A stretch of DNA of 64,000 bases from Sphingobacterium wenxiniae (GTDB taxonomy: Bacteria > Bacteroidota > Bacteroidia > Sphingobacteriales > Sphingobacteriaceae): contig NZ_FOZZ01000004.1 in the NCBI RefSeq assembly GCF_900116225.1, forward strand, positions 124,001 to 188,000. The letters are read 5' to 3'. A program made the translations under genes and the position numbers. The notes under the pieces were generated by a model. It saw nothing but the letters and a program-made list of their open reading frames with translations, was not told the DNA's origin and did not search any database. The stretch's first letter is position 1. Each line of letters starts with the position of its first letter. This document shows, piece by piece, positions 16,161 to 23,460 of the stretch.

Positions 16161-16613
16161 TTAAGCTGTGAGTTTTTTGGATATCAAATTGTCCAGTGAA
16201 TATTTTCCACTTCCCTGAATGAACAGTGCCAGACATAAGCCGAGCATCAGCAAATGATATTCGAATCCTTCACCTTCCTTATCGCCAAACCAGTTCATAA
16301 AAAAGCCATACTGTAGATGCCCTCCCAATAAAATTATCCCAGTAAAAAGACCTCCCATTGCGATTGCCCAAAAACGGGAGGCAAAGCCTATTATTATAAA
16401 AATGGGTGCAAAGAACTCTATTAAAATAACTAATAGCCCCACCAGCCACGGGTGTCCCATCTGTTGCAAGCCCTCCAAAGTTTGGGTAAACCCAAAGCCA
16501 CCAAACCAGCCCAGCATAGCCCGCGCTCCGTGAGGAAACATAACGATGCCTATTGTCAGGCGAATAATTAAACCTGTATAATCATTGTGTGTACTAAAAA
16601 TTTTCTGTTTCAT
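16161..16613 (-). CDS. DoxX family membrane protein
   Basis: A 150-residue protein with four membrane helices. The family start (IIRLTIGIVMFPHGARAMLGWFG), the second-helix motif ILIEFFAPIFIIIGFASRFWA and the late GGHLQYGFFMNW segment are those of DoxX/TQO-small-subunit proteins. Family members are linked to thiol or sulfur redox and oxidative-stress membrane complexes. The role here is inferred from the surrounding oxidoreductase and detoxification genes. Confidence 0.85.
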   Translation of the reverse strand: MKQKIFSTHNDYTGLIIRLTIGIVMFPHGARAMLGWFGGFGFTQTLEGLQQMGHPWLVGLLVILIEFFAPIFIIIGFASRFWAIAMGGLFTGIILLGGHLQYGFFMNWFGDKEGEGFEYHLLMLGLCLALFIQGSGKYSLDNLISKKLTA

Positions 16614-16675
16614 GATTTTTTATCCTGTTTTAAATTATTTTTTTTACGAATTATAGAATGTAATGCAGGTAATTG

Positions 16676-17578
16676 CTATTGTTTCCCCAATAGTTCGAAT
16701 AGACTTGAAAACCCCTGATCACCATGCCCGTCTTCTATCCGGCGGTCCATCAAGCTTTTGACTTCCCGCATCCGAACCGTTTCAACATCTTGCGATTCAC
16801 GGTGCCCAATTAAGTCATCAAACAAGGCGGCCTGAACATACAAGGGGCCTAAATCCGGGCTGTATTTGCCACTCTTTATCGCTGTGGAAAGCCCAACCAG
16901 CAAGGAAGAATAGCCTCCCAGCGTGGCAGCAATCCGATGAGCAAACGCTTCAATATCGATACCTTCAGCCTGAACTAATCGGAGCGTATGCAGAAAACCG
17001 ATGAGAAGCTCATACCCCATTGCTACCTGAGCCATAAATTCTGCCGCTGCTGCACCAGGCTCTTCGCCATAGTAGGTAATAGTACCCAATTTTTTCAAGA
17101 CGTGTTTTTGGGAGACAAAAGCACTTGATTGCCCGCTAAACATAAACTGAGCCTTTGGTGTCCCGACATCGGTTGGATCGGCCAAGATTTTTCCGTCGAT
17201 ATAGGAAGCGTTACGTCTTTCTGCCCACTCCGCAAAAACACGAGCCTGAGCAGGAGTACCGCTCGTTAAATTGATGAATACTTTTCCAGCAACCGCACCA
17301 GTTAGCTGTCTGAGCACTTCATCTACCGCAGTATTGTTTAACAGGCAAATCACAATCGTCTTGCTGGCAGCAACTGCTCCATCAAGAGTTTCTGCAGCTG
17401 TAGCACCTGCTTGGATCAATGGTTTACATTTTTCAGCACTGCGATTCCATACAACCGTATCATAACCTTGATTGATAAATGTATGGGCTATCGCGGCTCC
17501 CATATTACCCAATCCAAGTACCGTTACGCTCTTCCTTTTGTTGTGAGGTATTTCTGTTTTGATGTTATCTATATTCAT
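16676..17578 (-). CDS. NAD(P)-binding imine-reductase-like dehydrogenase
   Basis: A 300-residue protein. The frame is open from 17671, but those codons overlap the upstream gene; the ATG at 17578 starts just before the Rossmann fold. GLGNMGAAIA and VVWNRSAEK mark the cofactor site, with Arg after the second strand favouring NADP. The layout, with an N-terminal dehydrogenase fold (about 15-175) and a helical C-terminal domain (GAAAAEFMAQVAMGYEL, GGYSSLLVGLSTAI), matches imine reductases and beta-hydroxyacid dehydrogenases. The canonical catalytic Lys of the latter (in GxxxxxK helices) is not evident, which favours the imine-reductase-like group. Confidence 0.8.
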   Translation of the reverse strand: MNIDNIKTEIPHNKRKSVTVLGLGNMGAAIAHTFINQGYDTVVWNRSAEKCKPLIQAGATAAETLDGAVAASKTIVICLLNNTAVDEVLRQLTGAVAGKVFINLTSGTPAQARVFAEWAERRNASYIDGKILADPTDVGTPKAQFMFSGQSSAFVSQKHVLKKLGTITYYGEEPGAAAAEFMAQVAMGYELLIGFLHTLRLVQAEGIDIEAFAHRIAATLGGYSSLLVGLSTAIKSGKYSPDLGPLYVQAALFDDLIGHRESQDVETVRMREVKSLMDRRIEDGHGDQGFSSLFELLGKQ

Positions 17579-17603
17579 ATTTAATTGTATATTAAAAGTT
17601 CTG

Positions 17604-18257
17604 TTAGAATACTCTTCGCACAAAAAGTCCAAAGTTGCTGTAGTGTTCCGCATTTGGCCCGTATTGGTCAAAGTTTACACCCAAACCATATTGTACACCT
17701 TTATTGTCCACTCCTAATCTTGCATATTGAACACTCTTTAAGTGCCCGTTCCAATGCATTGAAGTAATATATTGAAGCTGCAAACGCGCATAAAGATTGA
17801 AATCCTGATTTTTGCTACCTTGATATTCCACAGAACCGAACAGCTCAAGACTGGGGTTAGACCAAACATCCATTCTCGTAAAAATGAGATACGATAAGTC
17901 ATTTTTTTTATTGAAATACCAAACAAAAGCCGAAGGCACAAACCGATTTCCCGGTGCATAGATAGAACCCAAACCGGTTGCCCAGCGTTTACTTATTTCG
18001 TAAGTAAGATACGACTGGCTCATCACTTCAATCCCCCGCTTTTTGTCGTAAGGAAGCAAAATAGAAGACGTGTTAAAAAATCCAAACGGCTTTTCCGCAA
18101 TGATTTTGCCGGAAAACATATACTGATAATAGCAACTCGAATGCCCTGCAGTGATTTCTACAGGAACTTGCGCCCGGCTATGCGAGTGCCACATGCTGAA
18201 AAACAAGCAGGCCAGCAAGTATTTTATTTTCGTTGTTTCTTTCATCGTTCCCTTCAA
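17604..18257 (-). CDS. Small outer-membrane beta-barrel-like protein
   Basis: A 217-residue exported protein. Its signal peptide ends near HSHSRAQ (start at 18257, or at an internal ATG at 18245). The mature chain alternates aromatic and small residues in strand-length blocks (YQYMFSGKII, ATGLGSIYAPGN, SAFVWYFNKKNDLSYLIFT, LYARLQLQYIT) and ends in LFVRRVF, the terminal aromatic expected of an outer-membrane barrel. No named family recognised. It is the first gene of the twelve-gene minus-strand run, and an ECF41-like promoter lies about 60 bases upstream of the start. Confidence 0.6.
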   Translation of the reverse strand: MKGTMKETTKIKYLLACLFFSMWHSHSRAQVPVEITAGHSSCYYQYMFSGKIIAEKPFGFFNTSSILLPYDKKRGIEVMSQSYLTYEISKRWATGLGSIYAPGNRFVPSAFVWYFNKKNDLSYLIFTRMDVWSNPSLELFGSVEYQGSKNQDFNLYARLQLQYITSMHWNGHLKSVQYARLGVDNKGVQYGLGVNFDQYGPNAEHYSNFGLFVRRVF

Positions 18258-18317
18258 ATTTCTTTTTGTTAGGCTGTGGTCGGATAATTATTACAGCCAA
18301 CCACTGTTTAAAATATG

Positions 18318-18344
18318 GACACATGAAGTGCAGAAAACGTGACA
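18318..18344 (-). promoter_or_regulatory. Candidate ECF41-type promoter at head of the run
   Basis: On the minus strand TGTCACG (18344-18338) is followed after exactly 16 bases by TGTC (18321-18318). It differs from the azoR site in one -35 base, has the same spacing, and both -10 boxes are preceded by G (GTGTC). It lies in the 330-base gap between the AraC gene and the outer-membrane-protein gene. Apart from this site and the hairpin at 18519-18548 I see nothing else in that gap. Confidence 0.55.
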
Positions 18345-18518
18345 ACCTATTCAGGATATTTTCTTCCGTTGGTGATTTGTCTTGTCTTTTCGTAACGAAA
18401 GAAATACTGATATGCTGGGAAACAGTCATTTGTGATAGCATTTACCTTCCCGATAGAACATCTTATCTAAACTTCATTGTACGTTTTATGTAATACCATA
18501 CGAAGATACGAAGGAGCC

Positions 18519-18548
18519 TAGCCGTCAATACTGTAAGTATGACGGCTA
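18519..18548. terminator. Hairpin downstream of the AraC gene
   Basis: TAGCCGTC pairs with GACGGCTA, and an inner ATACT pairs with AGTAT around GTA, with one bulged A. It lies 40 bases after the AraC-type gene on the minus strand. No T-run follows on that strand, so termination is likely but not certain. Confidence 0.5.
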
Positions 18549-18587
18549 AAAATGTAGTTTTTTCTGTTTTTGATGTAGAACCCGCGA

Positions 18588-19463
18588 TTATGCAGGAATT
18601 TCAATTGTATTTTTGAACTCAGTGGGGAGCTGACCTTCGTAGCTTCTGAATGCACGGGAAAAATGAGAAGAGTCTGTATAGCCAAGCTGAAACGATACCT
18701 CCTTAACAGACATATTCCAAAAGCTCAACAGGTACTTTGCTTCCTGCATAATATGAAACTCAATCCATTTTTTCGCCGAAAGCCCGGTGTATTCAACTAA
18801 TATTTCGCTCAGGTATTTTGGTGATATATGCAACTGTTCTGCATAAAAAGCAACATCTTTATACTGCGAGAAATTCTTTGAAACTAATTCTCTAAACTTT
18901 ACAACGGTATGTTCTTTACCGTTGAGTTCCTTTTTATTGCCCCGGTACAGGTTCCAGAAATATTTCTGTGAAATGATCAGGATCGAATATAGTATTCCCG
19001 ATACTGCTTCGGGCTTATCAGCTATTGCCCGAAGTGTGCTGAAAAGCTGTTGCATTTCCTCAAATTGCCTGTCGGTGAGTTGCATCACACTCTTTTCATC
19101 GGGGCAAAAAAATTCGAGGGAATAGAAAAATGACCTGCTGAAATTATTTACAAAAATATCAGCATAAAAAAATAACGTGTCATTTGAGGGAAAACTGGTA
19201 TTGAGCCATTGACAGGTCATTCCGGGGCCAATCGTCAACAGGCTTCCTCGTGTTAAATCATAATCGGTAGTGCCTATCCTGATGCGCGCTCCCTCACCAT
19301 AATACAAACCTATAGTATAAAAGTAGTTTTTAAATGGATGGGTGATTTTCAAGTCTTCAAGACACGTTTTTGATGCCAGATAATAAGACGCTATATGGCC
19401 ATCATTTTTTTGAGACCTTAAATATCTGAGCAGATCAAAGTTACCTGAATGTTTTTGTATCAT
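18588..19463 (-). CDS. AraC family transcriptional regulator
   Basis: A 291-residue regulator. The N-terminal half (about 20-170) is a cupin-like sensor (YTIGLYYGEGARIRIGTTDYDL, GSLLTIGPGM). The C-terminal half (about 190-285) holds two helix-turn-helices: DVAFYAEQLHISPKYLSEIL and VKEVSFQLGYTDSSHFSRAF, the second being the standard AraC signature. It lies upstream of the ECF41-headed run on the same strand but is separated from it by 330 bases and a hairpin, so it has its own transcript. The inducer is unknown; a role in the adjacent run is possible but untested. Confidence 0.92.
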   Translation of the reverse strand: MIQKHSGNFDLLRYLRSQKNDGHIASYYLASKTCLEDLKITHPFKNYFYTIGLYYGEGARIRIGTTDYDLTRGSLLTIGPGMTCQWLNTSFPSNDTLFFYADIFVNNFSRSFFYSLEFFCPDEKSVMQLTDRQFEEMQQLFSTLRAIADKPEAVSGILYSILIISQKYFWNLYRGNKKELNGKEHTVVKFRELVSKNFSQYKDVAFYAEQLHISPKYLSEILVEYTGLSAKKWIEFHIMQEAKYLLSFWNMSVKEVSFQLGYTDSSHFSRAFRSYEGQLPTEFKNTIEIPA

Positions 19464-19709
19464 AAGGAAGATGTCTAAAAATTAGTATAGTCCTGGGAAT
19501 GCTTTTCCGTCCAGATTGAAAAATGATAATTATGAAATGTGAAGTTTATTCTCATGTCAAACTTAGTATATCAGAAAATACTAAAATACGCAATTATTAT
19601 CATTTGATAATGTATGGTTATTTATACTTCGTTGTATATAAATGTCCAGAATAAACAAGGAGTAGATACTACTTATCCACTCCTTACTGTGACTGGTTTT
19701 ATTTTCGTA

Positions 19710-20117
19710 TTACTTTTCCCAATCTGCGGCCGTATCAGCCACAGCAATCGCTTCAATCTCAATCAATGCATCCGGTGAAAACAAGGAGGATACTTCAAAA
19801 ATAGTATCTGCCGGATAAGGGACAGTAAAGTATTTACCTCTCAATTCGACAATCTTCTCGAAATTCCCCATATCGCGGAGCATGATGGTGACCTTAACGA
19901 CATTCTTCAAACTTGAGCCTCCGGCTTTCAATACCTTGTCCAAGTTTTCAAAAGTCCTCTGTGCTTGGACATCAAAGTCGCCTATACCTATCAGCTTCCC
20001 CTCATCGCCGATGGCAGTCTGTCCTGAAATAAATAATAAATCGCCTACACGATGACCCTGTGCCAGACGGAACGGTTCGTAAGCGTCGGGCGTAATCTTA
20101 ATCTGTGAAATTTTCAT
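19710..20117 (-). CDS. RidA/YjgF-family protein lacking the catalytic Arg
   Basis: A 135-residue Rid-superfamily protein: GDLLFISGQTAIGDEGKL, then QAQRTFENLDKVLKAGGSSL and the C-terminal LIEIEAIAVA. In active RidA enamine/imine deaminases an Arg sits in the PARS-type segment (E. coli Arg105). Here the matching segment reads YPADT, with Asp104 in that place, so canonical imine deaminase activity is unlikely and one of the Rid1-7 subgroups is a better guess. It stands alone, with 246 bases to the AraC gene downstream and a possible ECF41-like site upstream. Confidence 0.85.
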   Translation of the reverse strand: MKISQIKITPDAYEPFRLAQGHRVGDLLFISGQTAIGDEGKLIGIGDFDVQAQRTFENLDKVLKAGGSSLKNVVKVTIMLRDMGNFEKIVELRGKYFTVPYPADTIFEVSSLFSPDALIEIEAIAVADTAADWEK

Positions 20118-20194
20118 TCTTCTTTATTTAAAGTTTTAGATGTATTCGTCTGTGCGAACGTTTTTCCCGAGACGGCACATAGCGAAAGCAAAGT

Positions 20195-20221
20195 GCCGAT
20201 TATGTATAGTCTACCGTGACA
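20195..20221 (-). promoter_or_regulatory. Weaker ECF41-like site before the RidA-family gene
   Basis: On the minus strand TGTCACG (20221-20215) is followed after 16 bases by CGGC (20198-20195), one base off the CGTC -10 box I recall for ECF41. The start codon is 77 bases downstream. Because the -10 box deviates, this may be chance. Confidence 0.3.
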
Positions 20222-20368
20222 CTAACGCAAAACACAGGGGTAACGTCCTGTTAATTAATTCTCTATGCCATATATTGGCACGCTGAAAAATAGGGTGTTG
20301 TTTCAATTTCTTCTTACATTTGATGAAGCAAAATTGACAGTAATTGATTTAGGAAAAATTGATGTAGG

Positions 20369-20953
20369 TCAAGATGGTTTATTTTTTTTCTTGATACGGC
20401 TTATAAACTCCGCCGACACACCCAAATAGGATGCAATCAAATATTGGGGTACTTTGGAGACTATGTTTGGATAGGTCTCCAAAAATTCATAGTACCTGCT
20501 TTCTGCGTCGTACACGTTATTATAGATAATTCTCTTTTGCAATGCACCCAGATAACTTTCCAATATGATTCGGAAGTATCGCTCCAAACAGGGCAGTTCA
20601 ATAAGTAATTGCTGAAAGGAATAATGGCTGATTTGCAAAACGATTGTTTTCTCTATGGCTTGTATATTGTATATAGATGGCTTCTGCTTGGAAAAACTGT
20701 CTAAATCAGAAGCCCACCAATCGTCAACAGCAAAAAACAGAATTTCCTCATTTCCATTTTCAGCATTGATATAAAACGCTTTCAATGCTCCTGATATCAC
20801 ATAACTATCATAACGGCAGGTATCGCCGTTACGTAAAAGATAGTCTCCCTTTTCTAATGTTTTCTCGGTCCAAAAACGCTCGAAAGTTGAAATTTCTTCT
20901 TGGGTTAGATTTATATGTTTCGATATGTTTTTCAATAACGCGTTTTCATCCAT
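20369..20953 (-). CDS. Crp/Fnr family transcriptional regulator
   Basis: A 194-residue regulator. The cyclic-nucleotide-binding-type domain spans about 1-120 (LEKGDYLLRNGDTCRYDSYVISGALKAFY, with FFAVDDWWASDL in place of the cAMP loop). A short wing-helix follows at the C-terminus (PQYLIASYLGVSAEFISRIKK). This is the small Bacteroidota Crp subfamily, in which neither cAMP nor an iron-sulfur cluster is expected. It is followed by 251 bases before the RidA-family gene and preceded by 256 non-coding bases. Its target may be the divergent MFS gene. Confidence 0.9.
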   Translation of the reverse strand: MDENALLKNISKHINLTQEEISTFERFWTEKTLEKGDYLLRNGDTCRYDSYVISGALKAFYINAENGNEEILFFAVDDWWASDLDSFSKQKPSIYNIQAIEKTIVLQISHYSFQQLLIELPCLERYFRIILESYLGALQKRIIYNNVYDAESRYYEFLETYPNIVSKVPQYLIASYLGVSAEFISRIKKKNKPS

Positions 20954-21181
20954 AAGATTACCTACAACTTTGTCTGTTTCCTACTAAAAACTCAGATCTT
21001 TTGATTAAGCTTTTTCTCTGTGTTTCCGAGAAGGCTCGAATTTTCATTTCCTCTACGAAGTGGATCATACAAATCTAGAGAGCAGATTTAAAAAAATCAA
21101 CATTTTTTAATTCGCTTTTTGGGGCTTAATATTATCCTATCTCTCTATCAACTAAAGAAGGAATAAATCCAAAATTTGCTG

Positions 21182-21189
21182 TAATTTTG
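21182..21189 (+). promoter_or_regulatory. Bacteroidota -7 box before the MFS gene
   Basis: TAATTTTG matches the TAnnTTTG element 21 bases before the MFS start codon. A matching -33 TTTG/TTG at the usual distance is not clear. Confidence 0.4.
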
Positions 21190-21209
21190 TAAGCAAATCA
21201 CCTGAGACC

Positions 21210-22391
21210 ATGAAACATCCATTAGAAGCACAAGCAACATCCGAGGATAGGAATAAACAACGTATACGCTTAGCAGTATCACTTTTTTATTTCGGGCAAG
21301 GTTTAGCTTTTGCCAGTTGGGCAAGTCGTATTCCAATTATTAAAAATGCACTGCAACTAACCGAAGCACAGTTAGGAACAATTCTCTTGATGTTGCCTAT
21401 AGGGCAGTTAATGACTATGCCCATCTCAGGAAAGTTAGTCAGCAAATATGGTAGTCATCGTATTCTACCGATTACGGCCTTGATTTATCTTGCTGTGCTA
21501 TGCTTAATCCCCTTTGCACAGAACGCTTGGCAACTTGGTGCGATTCTCTGGATGTTTGGCGTTATCGGAAATATGTGCAACATCGCCGTCAATACACAGG
21601 GAGTATTGGCCGAAGAACTGTACAAGAAGTCCATCATGTCTTCTTTCCATGGCGCGTGGAGCATAGCCGGTTTCACTGGTGCGTTAGTGGGTTTGCTTAC
21701 GCTAAATTTGCAGCTATCCACTTCCACCCATTTCTTTTTGATAGCAGGTCTACTCATTTGTAATATTCTTCTGAACAGAGCTTTTTTAGTTCAAGACACC
21801 ACAACCAAAACGGAGAAAAAGGGGTTTTCATTTAAGCCTGACAGGCTATTAATTTCCTTAGGGGTCATCGGATTCTGTAGTATGGCAACAGAAGGTGCAA
21901 TGTTTGACTGGAGCGGTGTGTACTTCAGCGATATTGTCAAAGCTCCCGAGAGCTTAATCACTTTGGGCTATGCCTCCTTTATGGTGATGATGGCTATAGG
22001 TCGATTTATTGGCGATGCCGTTATTCGGAAAATAGGCCGTCAACGCACCTTACAAGTTAGCGGGTTGCTGATGTTTACAGGGATGATGACAGCGGTTGCT
22101 TTTCCTAATCTTATCATCTGCACGTTGGCTTTTATGTTGGTGGGGATAGGGGTCGCCTGCAATGTACCATCGGTCTATTCTGTTGCAGGAAAGCATAAAA
22201 CCATTTCCTCTGGTGTAGCCTTGGCAATGGTATCCAGTGTCAGTTATTTAGGCTTTCTAATAGGCCCTCCGTTGATTGGGTATATCGCCGAGTTATTCAG
22301 TCTGCGTTATTCCTTCGGCATATTCGCCCTATTTGGGTTGTTGATGTTCGTGCTTACTACGAATATGCGTGTGTTTAAGGAAAGCAAATAA
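21210..22391 (+). CDS. MFS transporter
   Basis: A 393-residue inner-membrane protein with twelve hydrophobic segments. Between helices 2 and 3 lies PISGKLVSKYGSHRILP, a variant of the MFS loop motif, and GRFIGDAVIRKIGRQRTL is its counterpart in the second half. The start FYFGQGLAFASWASRIPIIK resembles the sugar-/fosmidomycin-like exporter branch (YbjJ-like). The substrate cannot be told. The last 17 bases overlap the decayed 3' end of the phosphatase pseudogene on the other strand, so a deletion has brought the two together. Confidence 0.88.
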   Translation: MKHPLEAQATSEDRNKQRIRLAVSLFYFGQGLAFASWASRIPIIKNALQLTEAQLGTILLMLPIGQLMTMPISGKLVSKYGSHRILPITALIYLAVLCLIPFAQNAWQLGAILWMFGVIGNMCNIAVNTQGVLAEELYKKSIMSSFHGAWSIAGFTGALVGLLTLNLQLSTSTHFFLIAGLLICNILLNRAFLVQDTTTKTEKKGFSFKPDRLLISLGVIGFCSMATEGAMFDWSGVYFSDIVKAPESLITLGYASFMVMMAIGRFIGDAVIRKIGRQRTLQVSGLLMFTGMMTAVAFPNLIICTLAFMLVGIGVACNVPSVYSVAGKHKTISSGVALAMVSSVSYLGFLIGPPLIGYIAELFSLRYSFGIFALFGLLMFVLTTNMRVFKESK

Positions 22392-23082
22392 GAGAAGGGT
22401 TGCCCCTCCTCATAAACAATGTTTCCTTCTCAATGCCTGCATCCCGGACGGCCTTCTCAACAGCTCCCAATCGCGCATCTACTTTTTCAAGTTCTTTGTA
22501 ATATTCCGGAGAGTCATGACCAAATTCATGCCCGGCACCATCAGGCTGGTCAAAGTGAACAAACAAAAAATCTGGTTTTTCAGTTTGGATGACCTTGATT
22601 GCTTGTGCTACGGTTTCGTCTTCATTCCCTTTTATTGCAATATCAATATCCATAATCGGCTTTTCCAACAGATAACTAATTCCTTCCCAGCTATAGACCG
22701 CAGCGACTTTAGCCGCCGCGTTATTTTTCTTGATTACGCTAAATATCGAAGGGAACATGCCATTTTCATTAACAACTGCCGAGGGGATTTCCGGGGTTTT
22801 GCTCCCCTATTCCGTATATCCATGCATGGTCGGACCTGCTCCCATTATCATAGAAGCCCAGTTGACCGCACTTGAGGACGGTAATACTGTCCGAGCCTTA
22901 AGACTAAAAGCACCATCCTCCATCAATTTCTTTAAATGAGGCATATTTGCCTTTGGGACGGCATAAGCGCCGAGGCCATCAAACCCAACTACAACAACAT
23001 GCTTTACATGGTTTTGTGCGTAGAGCGATGGAATACACATAAATAGTAGACAGCCCAAAAAGATTGGCAGGATTCTTTTCAT
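22375..23082 (-). pseudogene. Alkaline-phosphatase-family pseudogene, amber codon and lost 3' end
   Basis: The frame starts at 23082 with a signal peptide (MKRILPIFLGCLLFM... ending LYAQ) and the metal/nucleophile region VVVVGFDGLGAYAVP, PSSSAVNWASMIMG and GPTMHGYTE. The next codon is TAG (22807-22809), where family members usually have Trp. The same frame then continues without a break through GSKTPEIPSAVVNENG, FVHFDQPDGAGHEFGHDS and KETLF. After that the sequence turns unrelated (MRRGNPSLICFP) and stops inside the end of the MFS gene. The terminal TADHGG region with essential metal ligands is missing. Two independent lesions make it non-functional. It lies between the MFS gene and the SusCD operon. 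Confidence 0.85.
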
Positions 23083-23273
23083 ATTTTTTCAATTCAAGTT
23101 TATTACATGATGGTTGATTCTGCTATAAACAAAGCTATGTTTAATTCTTAAAGAAACAAAAGACTACCTCAAAACTTTTATACGGATTAAGGTTCTTATA
23201 TCCCTAATCCGTTAAGAGGAATAGACCGATCTCCGGGGTAGGTAAGCGGGTTCGGTTGTTGCTGAAGGCACTA

Positions 23274-23357
23274 GAAGAGCTCTAAACCAGTCTGGAAGAA
23301 CTTGCAACCAGCGTGGAGGGAATTGCATCCAACTCGGAAGGAATTACGTCCCCGTTA
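23274..23357 (+). repeat. Degenerate 21-base tandem repeat, four units
   Basis: Four consecutive 21-base units begin at 23274, 23295, 23316 and 23337. Each starts GAAG or GAGG and most contain a TTGCAACC/ATTGCATCC-like core. On the plus strand they would encode heptads such as EELATSV and EGIASNS, but a TAA in the first unit and no start codon mean there is no gene. They lie in the 378-base gap between the pseudogene and susD; otherwise that gap holds only the terminator at 23420-23458. Confidence 0.6.
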
Positions 23358-23419
23358 ATTGCGGTATCGTCGGCGCCATATATCCGCTTCCCAATTAGGG
23401 GATTGAGAAATATAACTAT

Positions 23420-23458
23420 TAAGAATAAGGGGGCTAATAGTTAGCCCCCTTATTCTTA
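23420..23458 (-). terminator. Strong terminator of the susCD operon
   Basis: An 18-bp perfect stem (TAAGAATAAGGGGGCTAA and its complement) with a three-base loop starts two bases after the susD stop codon. It is the strongest hairpin in the window. The T-run is poor on the minus strand. Confidence 0.8.
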
Positions 23459-23460
23459 TA

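Noticed and set aside
22807..22809. TAG in the phosphatase frame as a recoded (selenocysteine, pyrrolysine or readthrough) codon
   Set aside because: Recoding uses UGA for selenocysteine; nothing suggests pyrrolysine in this group, and the gene also lacks its catalytic 3' end.
22369..22875. 168-codon plus-strand ORF behind the MFS gene
   Set aside because: It lies antisense to the phosphatase pseudogene, whose translation is clearly homologous; no family-like features in the plus frame.
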